Below, one piece after another: positions 9,653 through 18,299 of a DNA stretch of 64,000 nt (positions are counted from its first letter, which is position 1; every line of letters begins with the position of its first letter). The stretch spans positions 1,240,001 to 1,304,000 of the forward strand of contig NZ_AP017977.1 of NCBI RefSeq assembly GCF_000648235.2, given 5' to 3'. Source of the DNA: Neochlamydia sp. S13. Lineage in GTDB: Bacteria; Chlamydiota; Chlamydiia; Chlamydiales; Parachlamydiaceae. The position numbers and the translations under genes are program-made. A model generated the notes under the pieces. The model saw only the letters and a list, made by a program, of their open reading frames with translations. It made no database searches and was not told the DNA's origin.

Positions 9653-10769
9653 TGGAAACTTGGGGATTGTATCTCTCTAAAATAAAGCCATCATCTGCAT
9701 GCCACCATATCCACACTTTATCATTCCAACGAATAGGATGCTCATCAAGTAAAAAGCGGCGGTGTTGCTGAGTAACAGCAATGCGATGACCTTCAACTCT
9801 TACCCAAAAGTTTGTGTGCGCTCCCTTATATACCACGTCTTCAACCACTCCGGGTACCTGATTGTGACGAGGATGATGAGGAGGCTGTTCGCGGGAAATA
9901 TGCATTTTCTCCGGGCGCACACTCAGATGGACAAGATCTCCCACATTAAGCTGTTTGTCATTAAAGCAAAGAACATTGGGAAAATTATCTAACGTTAAAA
10001 GACTATAGTCATGCGAAACTTTTTCAGCTACATGGCCGTCCAAAAAATTAGTATCGCCAATAAAAGCTGCCACAAAGCTGCTTTTAGGAGCTTCATAGAG
10101 TTCAATAGGAGTTCCTATTTGCTCAAGGCTACCTTGCCGCAAAACAGCAATACGATCGCTTACGGCCATCGCTTCAGTCTGATCATGGGTAATAAATAAA
10201 AAGGTAATACCTACCTCATCATGAATCAAATCTAATTCGAGTAGCATTTTTTGACGCAACTTAAGATCTAATGCTGCCAGAGGTTCGTCTAGCAATAAGA
10301 CGCGTGGTTTATTAATTAAAGCTCTTGCTATAGCTACCCGTTGCTTTTGACCTCCACTAATCTGGTCAGGCATCTTATAGGCTAATTCTTTAAGCTGAAT
10401 CAAATGCAGCATGCGGTCTACCTCAAAATCGATTTCCTTTTGAGACTTTTTAGCGACACGTAGACCAAAAGCAATATTTTCCCAAATATTAAGATGAGGG
10501 AAAAGCGCATAATTTTGAAAGACAGTATTAACAGGACGTTGATGAGGAGGAATATGGGTAATATCTTGCCCATCTAAAAGAATCTTTCCTTGGGTTGGAC
10601 GCTCAAAACCTGCTACAATACGCAGCAAAGAAGTTTTACCACAGCCACTAGGACCTAAGAGAGAGAAAAACTCTCCTTTCTTGATTGAAAAAGTAACATC
10701 TTGAAGGGCTTTTACATTACCAAATTCTTTGGATATACCTATAAACTCTAAGGAATCTGTCATTAACAA
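9633..10769 (-). CDS. potA: spermidine/putrescine ABC transporter ATPase
   Basis: 378 residues. Walker A GPSGCGKTS at about 39-47, Q-loop QNYALFPH, signature SGGQKQRVA, Walker B LLLDEP and the switch His in FITHDQTE are all present, followed by the TOBE domain (SVRPEKMHI). It powers PotBC. It is the first gene of potA-potB-potC-potD. No promoter consensus stands out in the 150 bases upstream. An intracellular bacterium would use this to take up host polyamines. The start is the second Met option: MLMTDSLEF could begin at residue 1 or 3. Confidence 0.94.
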   Translation of the reverse strand: MLMTDSLEFIGISKEFGNVKALQDVTFSIKKGEFFSLLGPSGCGKTSLLRIVAGFERPTQGKILLDGQDITHIPPHQRPVNTVFQNYALFPHLNIWENIAFGLRVAKKSQKEIDFEVDRMLHLIQLKELAYKMPDQISGGQKQRVAIARALINKPRVLLLDEPLAALDLKLRQKMLLELDLIHDEVGITFLFITHDQTEAMAVSDRIAVLRQGSLEQIGTPIELYEAPKSSFVAAFIGDTNFLDGHVAEKVSHDYSLLTLDNFPNVLCFNDKQLNVGDLVHLSVRPEKMHISREQPPHHPRHNQVPGVVEDVVYKGAHTNFWVRVEGHRIAVTQQHRRFLLDEHPIRWNDKVWIWWHADDGFILERYNPQVSIEKQGE

Positions 10770-10922
10770 GCCTTATCTTAATTAAATGTTCTTTTTACCC
10801 AGCAGGTAGCATGATAGCAAAGACTAGGCAATACATCAAGAAATTACACAGGAAATTAATCAGAAGACTTGGATAAAAAATAAAGAGGAATCGGCAATCA
10901 TTCAAATTAACTTTTAAACAAT

Positions 10923-12395
10923 TTACTTAACAAGTAAGGATTCTAAAGCTTTCTTTTCTAAAATTTCTAAAGCAACTTTTTCATCAATTTTTTCAGGAAA
11001 CCAAAGCTTAAACTGCTTGACGGCCTGTCTAATAAACATCTGATATCCATATACAATGCGGCAGCCTCTCTTGATGGCGCTTTTTAAAAAATCAGTGTCT
11101 TTAGGATTGGAAGTAATATCCATAACAAGCGCTTCTTTGCTAAGATTGCTAGGAGCTATAGGAAAGGCGTGCGATGTGCAGTTAATTAAGATGTCATAGC
11201 CAGCTTGAAAATATGCCTGCATCATTTCCAAGCTTCCCGCTTGGCCGCCAAAATCATAAGCTAGCTGCTTAGCTTTTTGGATAGTACGGTTTAAAATGAT
11301 GAGTGCCGCTCCTTTGCGCCGTGCTTCAAAAGCAATCGCGCGGGCAGCACCTCCAGCTCCTAAAAGAATAATTTTCTTATCCTTAACGGCTCCCCACGTT
11401 TCTATACTTTCTAAAGAACCCTTGCCATCCGTATTGTAGCCTATCCATTGCCCGTCTTTTAATAGCAAAGTATTTACAGCCCCAATCGCGAGAGCTTCCT
11501 CATCCACCTGATCTAAAAAGCCTATAATTTCTCTTTTAAGCGGCATGGTGACACTTAACCCTTGAAATCCTAATTTTTTCATGAGATTCAAACAAACTTT
11601 AAGATCTTGGGGTTTTACTCGCATTTTTACATAAACTGCATTTAAATTAAGAGCTTGCATAAGAGCATTATGAGTGAGATGGCCTATGCTAGCTGATACA
11701 GGATCTCCGATTAGGCCGTATAGCGCCGTTTGAGGGTTTAAAGCTTTATAGCCATAGATTTCCCTCAGCTGCTGGGCAGGTAGCTGGCCTGGTGCTGCCT
11801 TACGCTTCTCATCCAAGCTAGCATAAGTTATTGGGCTTCCAACAACTGGAGCTAAAATTCGACTTATTTGCCCATCTTCTCCCATGCTAATGGAAATGAT
11901 GTTTTGCTGATTTTTAGCCTCTTGCATCTGTTTTAATATATCAGCAGTACAAAAGGAATGAGTAGCGATTTTGTAGATTCCATTTTTTATGACAGGCAAT
12001 TTATCCAAAATATCTTTCAGATTTGCAGGAGTATCTTTAAAATGGTGAGAAGAGATAATCAATTTAATGCCCGGCTGGTCCTGGCTTATTTGCTTTATAA
12101 AAGCGTGAGGCACATCTGCTTCAATGTCTAAATAGGCAGGCTTACAAGCAGCCAAGCATTTAATTTCTTGTAAACGGGTTTTTTCATCGTAAGGATAATG
12201 ACCTCCCTGCGATTTAGAACGCAGAGTGAAAATCATCGGTAAAGGAAATTCCTTTAATAAACTCTTAAGGGTAGTAGGCTCGCGATGAATAAAGTAATCT
12301 AAACGCAGCTCAATTAAGTCAGCATGCAAGCTGGCTTGCTGAATTTGCAAGCGTGCTTCTTCTAGGGTCGGTCCTAAAATGACTATGCAAATCAC
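10923..12395 (-). CDS. aroDE: bifunctional 3-dehydroquinate dehydratase / shikimate dehydrogenase
   Basis: 490 residues. Residues 1-215 are a type I dehydroquinase: DLIELRLDYF, KLIISSHHFKDTP with the active His pair, and YKIATHS with the Schiff-base Lys. Residues 230-490 are shikimate dehydrogenase: LIGDPVSASIGHLTHNAL, GLSVTMPLKREI with the catalytic Lys, GAVNTLL, GYNTDGKGS and the NADP-binding LLGAGGAARAIAFEA. The protein does steps three and four of the shikimate pathway. The same fusion is known in chlamydiae. The first four bases overlap the end of aroC. Confidence 0.95.
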   Translation of the reverse strand: MICIVILGPTLEEARLQIQQASLHADLIELRLDYFIHREPTTLKSLLKEFPLPMIFTLRSKSQGGHYPYDEKTRLQEIKCLAACKPAYLDIEADVPHAFIKQISQDQPGIKLIISSHHFKDTPANLKDILDKLPVIKNGIYKIATHSFCTADILKQMQEAKNQQNIISISMGEDGQISRILAPVVGSPITYASLDEKRKAAPGQLPAQQLREIYGYKALNPQTALYGLIGDPVSASIGHLTHNALMQALNLNAVYVKMRVKPQDLKVCLNLMKKLGFQGLSVTMPLKREIIGFLDQVDEEALAIGAVNTLLLKDGQWIGYNTDGKGSLESIETWGAVKDKKIILLGAGGAARAIAFEARRKGAALIILNRTIQKAKQLAYDFGGQAGSLEMMQAYFQAGYDILINCTSHAFPIAPSNLSKEALVMDITSNPKDTDFLKSAIKRGCRIVYGYQMFIRQAVKQFKLWFPEKIDEKVALEILEKKALESLLVK

Positions 12396-13480
12396 TCTAA
12401 CCTCGATAAACGATTCATAAGAAGAGCGTCAGCTAATACAAGTGCTGCCATAGCTTCCACTACCGGCACGGCTCGAATAGCGACACAAGGATCGTGACGC
12501 GAACCTGCCGGCAGCTTAAATGTAGCCGCCTCCCCTAGCCTATTAACAGTTGCCATCTCTTTCATCACACTTGAGGGAGGCTTAAATACCACACGTGCTA
12601 TTAAAGGCATTCCAGTAGAAATCCCTCCCAATGTTCCACCGGCATGATTAGTAGCAGTGGTAATTTTTTCTTGGTGCTGCTGAAAGGAATCATTATGGGT
12701 AGAACCTGGCATCTTCACTGCTTGGAAGCCAGCGCCAATTTCAAAACCCTTGGTAGCAGGCAAGCTCATCATCGCCTTAGCCAAATTAGCTTCCAGCTTC
12801 TCATAAATAGGATCTCCTAATCCTACAGGAAGGTTATGAGCAATTAATTCAACTATCCCTCCTAAAGAATCCCCCTCTTCTTTAGCTTGCATGATAGCCT
12901 TTTGCATAGACTTAGCAGCTTTTGCATCCGGGCAGTAAATAGGGCTTTTATAAACATTATCGAAAAGATCAGCTGAAAAAGAAACTTTCGCGGCTATATT
13001 AGCCACTTGCAAAAGATAAGCTATAACCTGAATATCGTAATGCCTTAATAATTTTTTAGCCACCGCTCCTGCTGCCACTCGGCAGGCTGTTTCTCTTGCT
13101 GATGAACGCCCTCCTCCTCGATAGTCAAAAAGGCCATATTTTTCCAAATAGGTGAAATTAGCATGGCCGGGTCTTAAAAGGTTCTGGATAGGCTCATATT
13201 TGCTAGAGTCTACATCTCTGTTTTTAATAAAAATAGAAATAGGAGTGCCCGTGGTTTTACCCTCAAAAACACCTGATAAGATTTGACATCGATCGCTCTC
13301 TTGACGAGGCGAAGTGTATATATTATGCCCAGGAGCACGTAAAGCCAATGCTTGGTTGATGTCTTCTTCTTGCAACAGTAAACCTGCTGGACAACCGTCG
13401 ATAACTACGCCGATGGCGGGCCCATGGGATTCACCCCATGTGGTAATCCTAAAAATATTTCCCATTGAATTACTGGCCAT
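12392..13480 (-). CDS. aroC: chorismate synthase
   Basis: 362 residues starting MASNSMGNIFRITTWGESHG, the family's N-terminal signature. GRSSARETACRVAAGAVAKK and FKLPAGSRHDPCVAIRAVPV, which include FMN-binding and catalytic regions, are intact. It converts EPSP to chorismate, the last shikimate step, using reduced FMN. The start lies 11 bases inside aroK, and the stop overlaps the aroDE start. As I recall, in Chlamydia trachomatis aroB lies between aroC and aroDE. Here the two genes overlap, leaving no room for aroB. Confidence 0.95.
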   Translation of the reverse strand: MASNSMGNIFRITTWGESHGPAIGVVIDGCPAGLLLQEEDINQALALRAPGHNIYTSPRQESDRCQILSGVFEGKTTGTPISIFIKNRDVDSSKYEPIQNLLRPGHANFTYLEKYGLFDYRGGGRSSARETACRVAAGAVAKKLLRHYDIQVIAYLLQVANIAAKVSFSADLFDNVYKSPIYCPDAKAAKSMQKAIMQAKEEGDSLGGIVELIAHNLPVGLGDPIYEKLEANLAKAMMSLPATKGFEIGAGFQAVKMPGSTHNDSFQQHQEKITTATNHAGGTLGGISTGMPLIARVVFKPPSSVMKEMATVNRLGEAATFKLPAGSRHDPCVAIRAVPVVEAMAALVLADALLMNRLSRLE

Positions 13481-13997
13481 GATAACTCTCGTAAATAATT
13501 GCTACAATTTGAGAGGCACTTAGGGAACCTGTTTCAATGATTTGGTCAGCATATAATTCGTAAAAAGGAGAGCGCCTTCTTACTAGCTTCTGAAAAGCTT
13601 CCAAAGGCTTTTCTTCATTCTCCAGATAGGAAGGAAGTGAATGATCTAATAATCGTTTTTCTAAAAGTGCCAAAGAAGTTTTTATATAAATGATTTTACC
13701 TATTTTTTTAAGAATCCTTACATTATCTAACTTTTCTAAAGCTCCTCCACCTAGAGAAATAACCGAATGAGTATAACCTTGCAAGGATAAAACAGCTTCT
13801 TGCTCATACGCACGAAATTGAGTCTCCCCTTCCCTCTTAAAGATCTCACGGCAAGAAACTTCAATATTTTTTTCATTTTTATAGCATTTCTCAACTAACA
13901 TATCGGTATCGATGAATGGCCAACCGAATTTACAGGCTACTTGCTTACCTAACGTTGTTTTTCCAGTTAGTGGCGGTCCTGCTAAAATAATATTCAT
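13470..13997 (-). CDS. aroK: shikimate kinase
   Basis: 175 residues. The P-loop GPPLTGKTTLGKQ at about 7-19, the substrate-binding PFIDTDMLVEK, the REGETQFRAYEQEAV stretch and SLGGGALEKLDNV are the standard order of shikimate kinase. It phosphorylates shikimate with ATP. It lies 66 bases after aroA and overlaps aroC by 11 bases. Confidence 0.93.
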   Translation of the reverse strand: MNIILAGPPLTGKTTLGKQVACKFGWPFIDTDMLVEKCYKNEKNIEVSCREIFKREGETQFRAYEQEAVLSLQGYTHSVISLGGGALEKLDNVRILKKIGKIIYIKTSLALLEKRLLDHSLPSYLENEEKPLEAFQKLVRRRSPFYELYADQIIETGSLSASQIVAIIYESYHGQ

Positions 13998-14063
13998 GTT
14001 AGAATTTCCTTATCCATACGATAAAAGATTAGTCGGTAAAAACATTTTCCTTAAAAGCTACTT

Positions 14064-15350
14064 TTAAACTTCCTCTATATGAGCACCTAAGCGCTTAAAA
14101 TCTTGAACAAAAGTTGGGTATGTTTTTTCAATACAATTAGAAGGATAAATAGCTGTTTCACCTTTTGCGCCCATTCCCGCTACCGCTAAGGCCATCGCCA
14201 TCCGATGATCTTTATGAGAAAAAACAGAGGCTCCCTTTAATGGATTTCCTGTAATACAGAGGCCCGAGTGAGACTCCTGAATAAGAGCTCCCATTTTATT
14301 TAATTCTGTAGCTATACAAGCTATGCGATCACATTCTTTCTGACGCGCCACCGCTGCGTTGATAATCGAGGTTTGACCTTCCGCATAGCAAGCCACAACA
14401 GCAAGGATAGGAAGAGCATCTATGCAATCATTGATATCTACAGTAATACCTTTTAAAGATGCTCTTGGATAGACATGTATGCTGTGGGCCTGCTCATCAA
14501 TCTCTATGCCAGCACCCATTTGTTTAAAAATATTGACAATAGCTTTATCCCCTTGCAGATCGTGCATAGAAAGGTTATTAAGCACAACTTCCGACCGGGT
14601 AACGATAGCAGCAGCTATAGGAAAAGCAGCAGAGCTCCAATCTCCTGGTACTGCATATTCAAAGCCATCATAACTACCTATTCCCTGAACTTTAAAATTT
14701 TTATAGCGATGGTTTTCATAAGGCACTTTTAATCTTTTGAGCCAATCCAAAGTTAAATCAATCCAAGGTTTTTCACCAGTCTGATGCACCTCTAGCTCTA
14801 AAGTACCTTTTAAAAAAATAGCAGCCATTAGCAAAGAAGAGATATTTTGAGAGTCAGAACCATCTTCTATAACACCCTGCCCTGGCCTTAAAGGTCCTTT
14901 TATAATCACAGGCGCAAATCCATCTCCTCGCGTGGAGATCGCTTGTACTCCCAATTGCTTTAAAGTTTTAAGAAGGACATGCATAGGACGTTGATGCCGG
15001 ATTGATTCATCACCCGTAATGACTATAGGGTGACTCCCTAAAGCAGCAATGGCAGAAATAAAACGTAAGACTATACCAGAATTATGGGCATTAATCACAT
15101 TTTCTGCTCCCCAAATGTTTCCTCCGATACCTTCAATCTGTAGATGATCGCCTTGAGCAGTAATTTTAGCTCCCAGATAACGGCAAGCTTCCATCATGGC
15201 CAGGCAGTCGGGAGAATTTAAATAATGGTAGACAAGAGAAACATTTTTTCCTAAAGATCCTAATAAAATGGCTCGGTGTGTTTGTGACTTAGAAGAAGGA
15301 ATTTGAATTTCCCCTGAAAGAGATGAAGGCCTTACTACTAATGTTTTCAT
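14064..15350 (-). CDS. aroA: 3-phosphoshikimate 1-carboxyvinyltransferase (EPSP synthase)
   Basis: 428 residues. IPSSKSQTHRAILLGSLG near residue 20 holds the substrate-binding Lys and Ser. NAHNSGIVLRFISAIAAL takes the place of the N-(S/A)GT motif; a Ser-Gly-Ile replaces Ala-Gly-Thr, and the active-site change could matter for glyphosate or PEP binding (inference). DGSDSQNISSLLMAAIFL and KECDRIACIATEL are also family signatures, as is the C-terminal DHRMAMALAVAGM. It joins PEP to shikimate-3-phosphate. It is the first gene of the leftward aro cluster. Confidence 0.95.
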   Translation of the reverse strand: MKTLVVRPSSLSGEIQIPSSKSQTHRAILLGSLGKNVSLVYHYLNSPDCLAMMEACRYLGAKITAQGDHLQIEGIGGNIWGAENVINAHNSGIVLRFISAIAALGSHPIVITGDESIRHQRPMHVLLKTLKQLGVQAISTRGDGFAPVIIKGPLRPGQGVIEDGSDSQNISSLLMAAIFLKGTLELEVHQTGEKPWIDLTLDWLKRLKVPYENHRYKNFKVQGIGSYDGFEYAVPGDWSSAAFPIAAAIVTRSEVVLNNLSMHDLQGDKAIVNIFKQMGAGIEIDEQAHSIHVYPRASLKGITVDINDCIDALPILAVVACYAEGQTSIINAAVARQKECDRIACIATELNKMGALIQESHSGLCITGNPLKGASVFSHKDHRMAMALAVAGMGAKGETAIYPSNCIEKTYPTFVQDFKRLGAHIEEV

Positions 15351-15586
15351 AAAAAATTTCTCGTTCCCCTTGGCTGTCTAACCTTACTTTCTTCTCTACA
15401 GACGGCAGGATAGCTTAGGCAAACAACTGAAGTCAAATTCTCTTTCTTAATTATCGTTCTTATGTTTGGATCAGATTAGGTGACTTTTTGTAACATGTAT
15501 GGATAACTGGCAAAATTGCCAATAACTTTGTTTATTTATAATTATTATTTAGCTATATCCAACTTCTAAAGTAGGAGACTAACTGC

Positions 15587-16579
15587 ATGGCAAAAAAATA
15601 TGCAATTGGGATGGATATTGGAGGCACTAAGATTGAAATAGGCTTGGTCGATCGTTATGGCACTATTCATCACAAAAAAAGAATTTCCACCCAAGCTAAT
15701 CGCCAGCAAGAAGTGATTGAACAGGAGATCATCCAAACGATTCAAGAATTTCATGATTTGGGGAAAAATTTTATCTGCGGGATTGGAATTGGTGTACCGG
15801 GGCAGGTCAGCGCTAAGGATGGTTCCATCGTTTTTGCTCCCAATTTAAATTGGCATAACATTTCTTTAAAGAAAAAGATTGAAGAGGTAACTTCCTTGCC
15901 TGTAACTATTACCAATGATGGACGTGCAGCTACCTGGGGAGAGTGGTTAAATGGCGCAGGAAAAGGCAGCAATAATATTGTGTGTGTATTTGTTGGCACA
16001 GGAATTGGCGGCGGTATCGTCAATGAAGGCAAAGTTATGTCTGGCTACACTAACTGTGCGGGCGAGTTAGGTCATACAATTATTCAAATGAATGGTCCAC
16101 TTTGCACCTGTGGAAGCCATGGATGTTTCGAGGCGATGGCCTCAGGATGGACGATAGCCAAAAAAGCCAAAGAATGGGCCTACAATAATCCTTCCCAAGG
16201 AAAAGCTTTATTAAATCTTACCAATGGAGATATTTCCACGATCTCAGCAAAGCTTGTCATTCAAGCCTATAAGGAAGGTGATATCCTAGCAGGCCAAATT
16301 CTAAATGAAGTCATGGAGGCTTTAACGATTGGCTGTAGCAACATGATTAATATTTTTAATCCTGAGAGGTTAATTTTAGGAGGCGGTATTATTCATGGGT
16401 TACCCGAAGCAGTGGATTATATAAAAAAGAGAGTTAAAAATTATGCGCTAAAAGCAGCCACTTCCACGCTTGAAATTTTACCCGCCATCTTCACTGAAGA
16501 CGCCGGCACTATAGGTGCTGGAGCTTTAGCCTGGCATCAGCATTTGAACTCTTCCAAAAATAAAGAAACTCTGATTTAA
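15587..16579 (+). CDS. glk: ROK-family glucokinase
   Basis: 330 residues. GMDIGGTKIEIGLVDRYG is the ATP-binding phosphate-1 motif. FVGTGIGGGIV and the ROK zinc motif CTCGSHGCFEAMASG at about residues 175-190 follow, then LILGGGIIHG. It should phosphorylate glucose, or a related sugar, in the cytoplasm. Classical Chlamydia species lack a hexokinase, whereas amoeba-associated chlamydiae are reported to carry one, so this fits the assigned host group. GTAGGAGAC about 8 bases upstream of the ATG serves as ribosome binding site. It stands alone and divergent from aroA. Confidence 0.88.
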   Translation: MAKKYAIGMDIGGTKIEIGLVDRYGTIHHKKRISTQANRQQEVIEQEIIQTIQEFHDLGKNFICGIGIGVPGQVSAKDGSIVFAPNLNWHNISLKKKIEEVTSLPVTITNDGRAATWGEWLNGAGKGSNNIVCVFVGTGIGGGIVNEGKVMSGYTNCAGELGHTIIQMNGPLCTCGSHGCFEAMASGWTIAKKAKEWAYNNPSQGKALLNLTNGDISTISAKLVIQAYKEGDILAGQILNEVMEALTIGCSNMINIFNPERLILGGGIIHGLPEAVDYIKKRVKNYALKAATSTLEILPAIFTEDAGTIGAGALAWHQHLNSSKNKETLI

Positions 16580-17245
16580 CACTCTTAAAGTCTGGTTTTT
16601 ATTGGATTTAGCCCTACAAGAAATTTTTTATACTGTGCGAGTTTTTGTATATGAAATGGAGCAGGCAAACTTAAGAGGGGCTGCACAAATGTTGGCAAAA
16701 ATCGAAAATATTTTCCAGTGCTTGAAAAGAATGAGTAGCACGTTTTCTCGATGCATAAATAAAGGCAGGTTAGACCGATAGGACTAAGAAATTACCCCTT
16801 CTCAAATGAGTATCCATCACCTCCTATCTAAAAACACGCGGGGGGTTACTTCCAAGAAATTTACCAACAGGTGTTTTTTTCTTATCTAACGACAACTTAC
16901 AAAAGAAGTTAAAAGATAAGGCTTCTAGCAGGATAAAATGCTCATCAAATTGCTTAAAATAAAGAGAGGCTAAGGATATTACATACCTATACATAAGAAA
17001 ATAAGTAAAAAATAAGGGTGGGAAAATTATTCGCTCTTGTATTGGGTAATTAACAATTAAAAAAGTTTTTAAATTGCCAAGTTAATGCCTAATAGAAGTT
17101 TAAAGTATAAGAACCTGAATAGCTACCTTCTAGCCAAGAAAGCTTGCTTCTTAAGAGTTGCCCTTCGCAAGCAGAAATCCATTCACAATTAAAACCTTTA
17201 AATTGTAAGATTACGTAGAACGTCTGATAAAATGGGAGTCTATTT
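16580..17245. other. intergenic region with no recognised content
   Basis: About 665 bases between glk and htpX. I found no convincing reading frame, tRNA or strong hairpin terminator. GGGAGTCTATTT immediately upstream of 17246 is the probable ribosome binding site for htpX. Confidence 0.5.
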
Positions 17246-18157
17246 ATGGCCTTAGCTAAACGTATTATTCTTTTCCTCGTTGTTAACTTTCTAGTTGTCG
17301 CCTTCATTTCATTCATTACCTACTTTTTTAATCTACAACCTTTCTTGATGAAAAAAGGGATCAATTTACCTTCTTTAGCCATTTTCTGCTTATTATGGGG
17401 AATGGGAGGAGCGGTTATTTCTCTACTCTTGTCCAAGGTAATGGCCAAATGGATGGTCGGATTAGAAATGATCGATCCAGATACCCCCGACTTACAAAAA
17501 CGTGCGGTACTTGAAACAGTCTATCAGCTAGCAAGAAAAGCAGGATTACCTAAAATGCCAGAAGTAGGTATTTATTATTCCCCTGAACTTAATGCCTTTG
17601 CCACAGGGCCTTCTCGTTCTAATTCCTTAGTAGCCGTTTCTTCAGGTTTAATAGAGCGTATGGAAAAAAATGAAGTGGACGCGGTCATCGGTCATGAAAT
17701 TACTCATATAGCTAACGGTGATATGGTAACCATGACCTTATTACAAGGGGTTATTAATGCTTTTGTAATGTTCCTTGCAAGAATAGTAGCTTATGGTATT
17801 AGCAAAACTTTCTCTAAAGAACGGGATGAAGAACCTTCTCCTTTTATGTACCAAATGATCGTTTTTGGCTTAGAAATTGTTTTTATGATTTTAGGCAGCC
17901 TAGTAGTCGCAAGCTTTTCTCGCTATCGCGAATATAGAGCGGATGCAGGAAGTGCACGCTTAGTAGGCGCTTCTTCTATGATTGCTGCATTACAAGCTTT
18001 GAAAAGCAACTTTGAAGTTAAAGACCCTAATCAAAATCAACAAGCGATCAACGCTTTTAAAATCTCAGGGACAAAAAAAGGGCTCATGCAATGGTTTGCT
18101 TCCCACCCTCCTTTAGATGATCGTATTGCCCGCTTGCAGCAGCTTTATCGATTTTAA
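17246..18157 (+). CDS. htpX: membrane metalloprotease HtpX
   Basis: 303 residues. Two N-terminal membrane segments (residues about 6-28 and 42-64) are followed by the zinc site HEITHIANGDM at about 150-160. Two more membrane segments follow, with the downstream Glu in RYREYRADAGSA, then the C-terminal SHPPLDDRIARL. HtpX degrades misfolded membrane proteins alongside FtsH, which is also in this window. The length fits the family. No neighbour is co-transcribed. Confidence 0.95.
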   Translation: MALAKRIILFLVVNFLVVAFISFITYFFNLQPFLMKKGINLPSLAIFCLLWGMGGAVISLLLSKVMAKWMVGLEMIDPDTPDLQKRAVLETVYQLARKAGLPKMPEVGIYYSPELNAFATGPSRSNSLVAVSSGLIERMEKNEVDAVIGHEITHIANGDMVTMTLLQGVINAFVMFLARIVAYGISKTFSKERDEEPSPFMYQMIVFGLEIVFMILGSLVVASFSRYREYRADAGSARLVGASSMIAALQALKSNFEVKDPNQNQQAINAFKISGTKKGLMQWFASHPPLDDRIARLQQLYRF

Positions 18158-18186
18158 AATGTTAAGCTAAACAAAATAAATAGAGA

Positions 18187-18210
18187 GAGATTGCGATCTT
18201 CTGCAATCTC
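18187..18210. terminator. possible stem-loop between convergent genes
   Basis: GAGATTGC at 18187-18194 pairs perfectly with GCAATCTC at 18203-18210 around an 8-base loop, 30 bases after htpX. There is no clear T-run, so its use as an intrinsic terminator is uncertain. Confidence 0.4.
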
Positions 18211-18299
18211 CTCTACATGAAAAGTTTCGTGCTTGGTTTCTTTTTTAGATAAAGGTTAAGCTGTCACCGGGAATGAGGCTTCTTTGAAAAGGAAAGTAA

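Noticed and set aside
17089-17316. Minus-strand open frame over the htpX start
   Set aside because: Covers the promoter and start of htpX and resembles no protein.
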